Assembly (NCBI GenBank): GCA_028284065.1
Contig: JANQSJ010000004.1
Location: forward strand, 1 to 64,000
Direction of reading: 5' to 3'
DNA length: 64,000 bases
From: Parvularculaceae bacterium
GTDB lineage: Bacteria > Pseudomonadota > Alphaproteobacteria > Caulobacterales > Parvularculaceae
Of the stretch, positions 58,048 to 64,000 are shown piece by piece. Under the pieces are notes generated by a model. The model had not been told where the DNA came from, did not search any database, and saw only the letters and a list, made by a program, of their open reading frames with translations. Both the position numbers and the translations under genes were made by a program. The number at the start of each line of letters is the position of its first letter. Within the stretch, counting starts at the first letter, position 1.

Positions 58048-60051
58048 TCAACGCGTCGGCCGCGCACGCTTTAGATCGCGAATGAAGAAACGGCCTGGAT
58101 GCAGCGCAGCAGTGACTTTTTCGTCAGCGATGGCCGAGTCTCCAAGCATCTGCGCGGCGAGGATCGCGGCGCAATAGGGCGCCGTGACAAGGCCGCGGGA
58201 GCCGAGCCCGATGAGGAAGAAGACGCCTGGCGCGTACTGCGCCTGTGGATAGGGGCCGGGCCGGCCGAAGCGCAAATCGTCATATGCGCCGCTGAAGTCG
58301 CCCCAATCGGGCGCGGGGCCCACGATCGGCAAGCGGTCTGGCGTCTGGCACCGCACGGCCGCTCGCGGCGACGTGGTCGCGTCGTGGGGAATGTCGAGGC
58401 CAAGGCCGCGCGCAGCATCGATGTTATCGCGGGTCGCCTCCTGTGAGGGCGTCGGCGCCTCTCCCGGCCTCATTTTCTCATAGGTCGCGCCGATCAAAAG
58501 GCCGCCGCCGGGCGCGGGCGCGGCGTAGGGCCCTGCCGCGATCGCATGAGGCGGCGCGGCGGCGTCCGGCAGCCAGTCGACCTGCCCCGCGACGCCGGAA
58601 AGGGGCAGCGTGCGCGCTTCGCGAAAGCGCAGCGCATCGCGGCCATTGGCGATAACGACCGCGTCGAACGCTTCAACGCCTTTTGATGTCGCGACGCGCA
58701 CGCCGGTCGGTCCCGGCTCAACCGCGTCGACGGCCGTCCGCCGAACCTCCGCGTCGCCGAGAAGCGCGGCCACATAGGCTGAGGGGTCGATGACGCCGCC
58801 TTTCGGGAAAAAGAGACCGTCGGATCGCGCCTGCAAATGGCCTTCCTGCAGGACGCCCGCGGCGATGAGCTTTTCCTGTCGCGCACGGTCGTCATCGTCC
58901 GTCGCCTGGAGCAGCGCGCCGCACTCATTGTAGATGTCTCGCTTCGCATCCGACCGGAGCCGGGCGATCGTCTCAAGGGCGAAGAGGTACGCCTCGCGAA
59001 AGAATCGCGCCGGGGCGGCCCCGCCAAGGTCGAGCCGCGGCATGATAAGGCCGCCCGGATTGCCCGATGCGCCGCTCGCGGGTCCGAGAGGGTCGAAGAT
59101 CACCGAAGCGCAGCCGCGACGCGCAAGCGCGTCCGCCGCCGCCGCGCCGGCGACGCCTGCGCCGACGATCGCGACGCGGGCGCCGGTGGAAATGCGACGC
59201 GCCGCGGACGTATCGAACCACGCCGGGCGATTTTGTTTTCCGCCCTGCGCGCCATCCCCGCCGTTAAACGTCGCCGTCAGCATGTGGCGCTTTGCGCCGA
59301 AGCCCGCGCGTTTCTCCACGGTGAAGTCCGCCGCCTCGAGCCCGCGGCGCACCGCTCCCGCCGCCGTAAAAGTGGCGAGCCGCGCGCCCGGCTTTGACCG
59401 CGCCGCGACTGCGTTCAGAACCTCAGCGCGCCACATGTCCGGGTTCTTCGCCGGCGCAAATCCGTCAAGGAACCAGGCGTCCGCGCGGAACGTCTCGCGC
59501 GCGAACGCCGCCGCGTCGTCGAACAGCAGGCGAAGACGCACGTCTTCCGCGATCTTGATGTCATGCGCGCCGGGATCAGGCTGCGGGTAGGCGGCCTGCA
59601 GCCCTGCCGCAAGATCGCGAATGTCCGGGTGGGCAGCGCAGACGCCTTCGTGCGCGCGCGCCAGGTCCTCCGGGGTCAGAGGAAAGAGGTCACAGGAAAA
59701 GTATAAAAGGCGCGATCGAGGCGCGCGCGGGCGACGCCGCCACAATTCCCATGCGGCCAGAAAATTGAGGCCGGTCCCGAAGCCGGTCTCGCCAATGACG
59801 ACATCGCGCGTGCGCGCGCTGGCCGCCGCGAAGAGATCTGCGAGGCCGGCGCCGCCGAGGAAAACATGGCGCGCCTCGGAGAGGCCGTCGCCGGCGAAGT
59901 AGATATCGTTGAAGTCGGTTGAGCGCGGCGTCCCGCTGGGGCCATCCCAGCGAAGGCGCGCAGGCTTTAAGGGCGCAGTAACGGCGAAGCCCCCGGCGCT
60001 CGGGCCGGGGGCTTCGGAAGCAAATTCATCCTGCGTCGTGTCGCGCGCCAT
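58048..60051 (-). CDS. mnmC: Bifunctional tRNA modification enzyme MnmC
   Basis: A 667-residue fusion for wobble uridine 34. The N-terminal MnmD methyltransferase (residues about 30-265) contains FNDIYFAGDGLSEARHVFL, ETGFGTGLNFLAAWEL and DAWFLDGFAPAKNPDMW. The C-terminal FAD oxidoreductase (from about 292) begins with VAIVGAGVAGAAAADALARR and contains the GNPGGLIMPRLD and GLGSRGLVTAPYCAAIL segments. It converts cmnm5 to mnm5(s2)U. Fusion is intact, full length, single gene. Confidence 0.97.
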   Translation of the reverse strand: MARDTTQDEFASEAPGPSAGGFAVTAPLKPARLRWDGPSGTPRSTDFNDIYFAGDGLSEARHVFLGGAGLADLFAAASARTRDVVIGETGFGTGLNFLAAWELWRRRPRAPRSRLLYFSCDLFPLTPEDLARAHEGVCAAHPDIRDLAAGLQAAYPQPDPGAHDIKIAEDVRLRLLFDDAAAFARETFRADAWFLDGFAPAKNPDMWRAEVLNAVAARSKPGARLATFTAAGAVRRGLEAADFTVEKRAGFGAKRHMLTATFNGGDGAQGGKQNRPAWFDTSAARRISTGARVAIVGAGVAGAAAADALARRGCASVIFDPLGPASGASGNPGGLIMPRLDLGGAAPARFFREAYLFALETIARLRSDAKRDIYNECGALLQATDDDDRARQEKLIAAGVLQEGHLQARSDGLFFPKGGVIDPSAYVAALLGDAEVRRTAVDAVEPGPTGVRVATSKGVEAFDAVVIANGRDALRFREARTLPLSGVAGQVDWLPDAAAPPHAIAAGPYAAPAPGGGLLIGATYEKMRPGEAPTPSQEATRDNIDAARGLGLDIPHDATTSPRAAVRCQTPDRLPIVGPAPDWGDFSGAYDDLRFGRPGPYPQAQYAPGVFFLIGLGSRGLVTAPYCAAILAAQMLGDSAIADEKVTAALHPGRFFIRDLKRARPTR

Positions 60052-60091
60052 AGCCCATATAACGGGCGTATCGCGCGCGTCGAGCCGTGCG

Positions 60092-60619
60092 CTACTTTTG
60101 CGCCGACGGGAAGAAAGAGGCGAACGGATTTGACGAGAACGCCGCCTGCATGGAGCGTTGCGTCGGCTCGGTGGTCTCGCGCATCGCCTCCATGCTCGCC
60201 TCGGTCATGGAGCGCACGCGCTCCACGCGGCCTTCGAACAGGCGCGTCCAGTAGTCGCGCTGCATCTCCAGCGCTTCGCCCATGGTCTTGGCGCGGGTCA
60301 GCTCGTTGGCGAAATCGACGGCGTCGGTCATTTCCTGACGCGCCGCCTCCATCAACTCCGCGCTCGTCTCCTGCATTCGGGTCTGCATGGCCTCGAAGGT
60401 CTCGCGGCTCGCGTCGAGCATCTCCTGAGTGCGGCCTTGCATCTCCTCGGCGTTGTCATTGAACGCCTTAAGGAGAGCGTCATACTGGTCGCGCGCCGCG
60501 CCGGAAAACGCGAACGCGCTTTCGTTGTCGTCCTTCACGGCCGCTTTCGGCGCCGCGGGCTTGGCGGCGGGTTTGGCGGTCGCCGTCGTGTCGGTGGTCG
60601 TCTTGGTGGCTGTCGTCAT
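60092..60619 (-). CDS. Phasin family protein
   Basis: A 175-residue amphipathic helical protein. A Thr/Lys/Ala-rich disordered N-terminus (residues 1-35) is followed by the phasin helix region (FNDNAEEMQGRTQEMLDASRETFEAMQTRMQETSAELMEAARQEMTDAVDFANELTRAKTMGEALEMQRDYWTRLFEGR). Phasins coat polyhydroxyalkanoate granules and control their number; some relatives have other roles. AGGAGG precedes the ATG. A TGC-rich motif lies about 200 bp upstream. Confidence 0.93.
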   Translation of the reverse strand: MTTATKTTTDTTATAKPAAKPAAPKAAVKDDNESAFAFSGAARDQYDALLKAFNDNAEEMQGRTQEMLDASRETFEAMQTRMQETSAELMEAARQEMTDAVDFANELTRAKTMGEALEMQRDYWTRLFEGRVERVRSMTEASMEAMRETTEPTQRSMQAAFSSNPFASFFPSAQK

Positions 60620-60931
60620 CAGGATTCCTCCTTGTTTTTCTTGGGTGATCGCGCGCTTTGCCGAGCGGTCGACATAGTGTCGAAGTCAAAAAATCACCGT
60701 TCGCCTTTCCTCATGTCTCGCTAATGGGAGTGGGACGCGAGAAGGCGGACAGTCCGGCGACGCCAGCGTCCGATATCGGTTCACGGTCTCAACCGGTCGG
60801 TTTTGCTGCGTTGCCGCAATGCCGTTGGACGTACCTGAGGCCGCTGGCGTCGGCAAGTGCTTACGCGCCCGATTGATTGTGAATTTTCTTCGACGGCGTT
60901 TGGCGGGGAGCCGTCGCCATCCGCCTGACCG
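60620..60931. promoter_or_regulatory. Phasin upstream region with TGC-rich recurring motif
   Basis: A 312-bp gap between the MltB stop and the phasin start (both leftward). The only clear signal is GTTTTGCTGCGTTGCCGCAATGCC (near 60801-60824): a TGCG-TTGC-CGCA inverted core and a copy (one change) of the GTTGCCGCATTGC motif seen at 7612 and 29285. PhaR-type phasin repressors are known to bind TGC-rich inverted repeats, so this is a candidate operator. No other gene is seen. Confidence 0.4.
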
Positions 60932-62200
60932 TCAGGGGCTCGGCGACCCCTTCAGGGCGTCGAGCGTCGCGGCGGAGGCATATCCGTCAGCCGGCAGGCC
61001 CGCAGATTTCTGCCAGGCGCGCAGCGCCTTCTTCGTATTGGCGCCGATTACCCCGTCCGCCGGGCCCGGATCGAAGCCGGCCGCATGCAACGAGGCTTGC
61101 AATTCCTTGCGCTCCGACAGCGACAGCGCCCGGTCCTCGCGCGGCCACGCGCCCAGCGCGCGGGCGGGCCGGCCTGCGACGCCGTCCGACAGCATGCCGA
61201 CGGCGAGGGCGTAAGCCGTCGATCGGTTATATTTCAAGATCGCGTCGAAGTTTGAAAAGACCAGGAACGAGGGCCCGCGCGCCCCGGCAGGCGAGATTAG
61301 CCGCGCTGCGGCGTTCAGGTCGTAGCTTTGCAGGAGATCGCCCCGCGCGGCCCTGAGGCCCGCCGAGGCCCAGGCGGCGACCGGCCTGCGCGCCGACGGC
61401 GGCGCTGCGCTGAAATCGAAGTCCGCCGGCAGCTTCACTTCGACGCCCCAAGGCGCGTCCTTCCGATAGCCGGATTTCGACAGATAGTTCGCCGTCGACG
61501 AGAAAACGTCATCAAGGTTCGACCAGATGTCCCGCCGGCCGTCGCCGTCCGCGTCCACTGCATACGCGAGGTAGGTGGTCGGGATGAACTGGGTCTGGCC
61601 CATGGCGCCGGCCCACGAGCCCTTCAACTCGTCGCGTCGGGCATATCCGCCCTCAAGTATCTTGAGCGCGCCGATGAGCTGGCCGCGGCCGTAAGAGACG
61701 CGCCGGCCTTTCCAGGCGAGGGTCGCCAGCGCTCGAAGCGCGTCATAGTCGCCCATGATCTCGCCATAGGCGCTTTCAAGCCCCCAAATGGCGACCAGAA
61801 TTTCCGCATCGACGCCGTATGTCTCTTCGATTGCGGCAAGACGGGCCTTTTCCTGCGCGTATCCCTCGCGGCCATTGGCGAGCCGCGTTTCAGAGACGGC
61901 GCTGTCGAGATAATCCCAGATCGCCCGGGAGAATTCGGGCTGGTTGTCGTTCAGGTCAAAGACACGCTCATTGACTGTCATGCCGGTGAGTTCGCGCTCC
62001 AGCAGGTCCGCGCTAACGCCTTCGGAAATCGCCTCGCGCTTGAAGCCTTCGAGCCATGCGTTGAAGGCCGCTGCGTCGGCTCCTGAGGCGGGCTCCTGCG
62101 CATGCGCGCCGCCTAAAAGGGCGAAGGCGGCGGCCAAGGCGGCGCAAGCGACGGAACGGACCGGCCCCATGGTGAAGTAACTCCCGCGATGCGTCGCCAT
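60932..62200 (-). CDS. Lytic murein transglycosylase (MltB type) with PG-binding domain
   Basis: A 422-residue muramidase. Start ATG 62200 with GAGGAG upstream; signal peptide to about residue 34 (GAHAQ). The catalytic Glu142 is in WGLESAYGEIMGDYDAL, and the MltB motifs SWAGAMGQTQFIPTTYLAYAVDADGDGRRDIWSNLDDVFSSTANYL follow. A C-terminal PG_binding_1 domain is at about residues 365-420. It cleaves glycan strands in the periplasm with anhydro-muramic ends. Preceded by a divergent gene. Confidence 0.95.
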   Translation of the reverse strand: MATHRGSYFTMGPVRSVACAALAAAFALLGGAHAQEPASGADAAAFNAWLEGFKREAISEGVSADLLERELTGMTVNERVFDLNDNQPEFSRAIWDYLDSAVSETRLANGREGYAQEKARLAAIEETYGVDAEILVAIWGLESAYGEIMGDYDALRALATLAWKGRRVSYGRGQLIGALKILEGGYARRDELKGSWAGAMGQTQFIPTTYLAYAVDADGDGRRDIWSNLDDVFSSTANYLSKSGYRKDAPWGVEVKLPADFDFSAAPPSARRPVAAWASAGLRAARGDLLQSYDLNAAARLISPAGARGPSFLVFSNFDAILKYNRSTAYALAVGMLSDGVAGRPARALGAWPREDRALSLSERKELQASLHAAGFDPGPADGVIGANTKKALRAWQKSAGLPADGYASAATLDALKGSPSP

Positions 62201-62441
62201 CACGCGCTCCTCGATTCGTCGCCGCTGTCCAAAGGCCCCAGCGTCCATAATTGCATGCGGGGGCTGCGCAGCCAACGCCTGCGCATCATGCTTTCGCGTT
62301 TGGTTGATGAGGGTTAATCGAGCGTTAACCTTGGCGGCGGGGCGTCCTCGTCGCTGTGATTGCGCCGCCAATCTTGGCGAGGCCGGCCAAAGGCCGAGCG
62401 CATGTAAGTATGAATGAGCTTCTGTAGAAAGAGGATAGGGT

Positions 62442-63878
62442 ATGCGGAAGATAATCGCGCGCGTGAGCGTCATCGCGGGGCTGTGGGCGTCCGCCGCCGC
62501 GCAATCGCCGACGCTTTCTTCCGCCGATCTCGCCGGCTTGTCGCTTGCGGCTGGCTACAAGGCGGCGTTCACCTGTTCGGGCGTCTTCAACGCGGGCCGC
62601 ACGCCGGAACAGCTCGACGGCGATGAATTCGCCCGCGTCTATCCAAACCTGCGCGAGGCGTTGGACGCTCTGCCGGCAGCGGAGATCGACGAAGAAAAGA
62701 AGACGGTCTCTGTGGCCTTCGATCGGCGTCAGCCGCCCCGCGTCGCCGCCTGGCGCCCGCACCTCGGCTGCGCGCAACTGCCCACCGGCGCCGATCCGGA
62801 GATGGCCGCGCGTCTGCCGCAGGCGAAGGTCCGCATGACCCGGGACCTGCCCCGGCCTTTGCCGCGGGCGCTCAGCGAAGACGGGGCGCTTGTCAAAGCG
62901 GTTGGCGACGCGTTCGACCGCAAGACCTATGGCGAGGGAACCGAGACGACGGCCGTCCTGGTGCTGAAGGACGGCGAGGTGATCGCCGAACGGTACCGCG
63001 AAGGCTTCGGCCCCGACGTTTCCCAGCGCACCTGGTCGGTGGCGAAGTCCATTGCGGCGACTGTGATCGGCGCCGCGGTGGAGGAAGGATTGTTCGAGCT
63101 TTCTGAGGATGACGCCGGCCTATTGCGCGTCGCGGACAGGGCGGGCCTCGACGCCTGGTCGGGCTCCGGCGATCCCCGCGGCGAGATCACGCTCGACAAT
63201 CTCTTGCGCATGGCGAGCGGCCTTGATTCGACGCCCGCGGGGAACCGCACCGACGATGTCTATTTCGGCGGCGGCCGCGTTGTCGATCACGCCATCACCC
63301 GCCGCAAGGTCGCGGCGCCCGGCGAGAACTGGCGCTACGCCAATAACGACACCATGGCGGCGGTCCGGGCGCTCCGGGAGCGGATGGACGACGACAAGGC
63401 GTTCCGGCGATTTCCGTTCGAGCGCGTGCTCCATCCGATCGGCATGCGGAATACGTATCTTGAGACCGATTGGAACGGCGACTTCGTCCTGTCGAGCCAG
63501 GTGTGGACGACGGCGCCGGACCTTGTCCGCCTCGGCCTTCTCTACCTCAATGACGGCGTCTGGAACGGCCGCCGCATCCTCCCCGAACGGTGGGTGGAAT
63601 ATGTGTCGAGCCCTCACCCCGCCCAGCCGCTGGCGGCGCGCGCCAATGGCGAACCCCGTCCCGGCTATGGCGCGCAGTTCTGGCTCTATGGCGAACGGTT
63701 TAAGCTGCCGGCGGGCAGCTACGCCGCGCGCGGCAATCGCGGCCAGCACGTAATGATCATCCCGGAGCGGAATGTCGTCATCGTACGCCGCGGCTTTGAC
63801 GAGGTCGGCGGAACGCGTTTCGATATTGCGGCGCTGTCGCGGGATGTTCTCGCCGCGCTCGACGGCGCAGGGGAGTAA
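62442..63878 (+). CDS. Secreted beta-lactamase/penicillin-binding-type serine hydrolase
   Basis: A 478-residue protein with signal peptide (cleavage near residue 21, SAAAQ). An N-terminal region of about 140 residues of unclear fold (with Cys45 and Cys110) precedes a beta-lactamase-fold domain with SVAK (Ser199, Lys202) in QRTWSVAKSIAATVIG and YAN (Tyr299, Asn301) in NWRYANNDT. The third element is HVMIIPERNVVIVRR. Family includes esterases, DD-peptidases and class C-like enzymes. Monocistronic; ends 7 bp from the convergent HMG-CoA lyase. Confidence 0.93.
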   Translation: MRKIIARVSVIAGLWASAAAQSPTLSSADLAGLSLAAGYKAAFTCSGVFNAGRTPEQLDGDEFARVYPNLREALDALPAAEIDEEKKTVSVAFDRRQPPRVAAWRPHLGCAQLPTGADPEMAARLPQAKVRMTRDLPRPLPRALSEDGALVKAVGDAFDRKTYGEGTETTAVLVLKDGEVIAERYREGFGPDVSQRTWSVAKSIAATVIGAAVEEGLFELSEDDAGLLRVADRAGLDAWSGSGDPRGEITLDNLLRMASGLDSTPAGNRTDDVYFGGGRVVDHAITRRKVAAPGENWRYANNDTMAAVRALRERMDDDKAFRRFPFERVLHPIGMRNTYLETDWNGDFVLSSQVWTTAPDLVRLGLLYLNDGVWNGRRILPERWVEYVSSPHPAQPLAARANGEPRPGYGAQFWLYGERFKLPAGSYAARGNRGQHVMIIPERNVVIVRRGFDEVGGTRFDIAALSRDVLAALDGAGE

Positions 63879-63885
63879 GCCACTG

Positions 63886-64000
63886 TCAGGAGGTCGCGCG
63901 CGCGAGCGTCACCTTGCTTTCGGGGCGGCGTCCCAGGGCGTCGGAAATCCACGCCGCCGATTCAATCACCGCATCGAGGTCGACGCCCGTCGGGACGCCT
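63886..64000 (-). CDS. mvaB: Hydroxymethylglutaryl-CoA lyase, C-terminal part only
   Basis: About 38 residues at the right edge, reading GVPTGVDLDAVIESAAWISD, then ALGRRPESKVTLARATS and stop (63886-63888). The GVxTGVDLDAVIxxxxWxSxxLGRxPxSKVxxA pattern is the C-terminus of HMG-CoA lyase (leucine degradation, acetoacetate formation). Convergent with the serine hydrolase. The catalytic TIM-barrel part lies outside the window. Confidence 0.85.
   Translation of the reverse strand, partial: GVPTGVDLDAVIESAAWISDALGRRPESKVTLARATS

Noticed and set aside
1-64000. CRISPR array, cas genes or intact insertion sequences/prophage
   Set aside because: No regularly spaced repeat series, no cas or transposase reading frame and no phage structural genes were seen in the translations.

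Overview
The window is a gene-dense, high-GC chromosomal segment of an alphaproteobacterium. The evidence is the coxB-coxA-(2-TM protein)-ctaB-(44-aa protein)-ctaG-coxC-DUF983-SURF1 cytochrome oxidase operon, etfB beside a HIG1 twin-membrane protein, rpmH-rnpA-yidC-engB, a phasin, fused MnmC, and two TonB receptors with an IIVTGSRI-type plug. A marine Hyphomonadaceae/Parvularculaceae-like lineage would fit, but that is inference. No rRNA, CRISPR array, complete prophage or intact insertion sequence was seen. Both window edges cut a gene: etfB on the left and an HMG-CoA lyase on the right.

Layout. 0-7.3 kb: etfB, HIG1 protein, a large secreted putative papain-like protein, GluQ-RS, a membrane-only ABC-exporter-like protein, a DUF3667 protein. 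7.3-11 kb: a palindrome-rich leader and a 1040-aa TonB receptor with a strong terminator. 11-20.4 kb: tldD and the aa3 oxidase structural and assembly operon. 20.4-26.7 kb: a long inverted-repeat element, an ExbB/OmpA-like envelope pair with a small secreted protein, typA/bipA, and a beta-barrel protein. 27-30.3 kb: nucleoside transporter, tRNA-Arg(CCG), a gene-poor stretch with a 34-aa membrane peptide, an ICMT-like methyltransferase. 30.4-35 kb: an iron/heme-uptake-like cluster (Fur-like box, TonB receptor, secreted DsrE-like protein, HugZ-like protein, DUF4149). 35-41.4 kb: a degenerate nuclease-fold protein abutting a MITE-like repeat, CIA30, a UbiB-family kinase, then an HxlR regulator opposite a tandem-SnoaL protein and two tautomerase-superfamily proteins, then tRNA-Arg(ACG).

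41.4-46.3 kb is a tight leftward operon: TVP38 protein, pyridine-nucleotide disulfide oxidoreductase, orphan sensor kinase and NylC-like P1 peptidase. 46.5-49.6 kb holds rpmH-rnpA-yidC-engB. 49.7-58 kb holds an Na+/alanine symporter, a cystathionine gamma-synthase/lyase-type enzyme, aquaporin Z, a PhyH dioxygenase, an ArsC/Spx-like protein and cystathionine beta-synthase. This stretch is interrupted by visibly AT-richer cargo (DUF2188 + HAD phosphatase; an orphan ORF). 58-64 kb: MnmC, phasin, MltB-type transglycosylase, a penicillin-binding-type serine hydrolase and the HMG-CoA lyase end.

Most notable non-routine signals: (1) a 90-bp MITE-like repeat in two diverged copies 29 kb apart; (2) a motif GTTGCCGCAWTGC recurring upstream of the phasin, the 34-aa peptide and the big TonB receptor; (3) an extra domain of about 100 residues inside cytochrome oxidase subunit II; (4) the HxlR/tandem-SnoaL/paired-tautomerase cluster, whose second tautomerase carries most of the cis-3-chloroacrylate dehalogenase catalytic residues; (5) a perfect 27-bp palindrome far upstream of the large TonB receptor.
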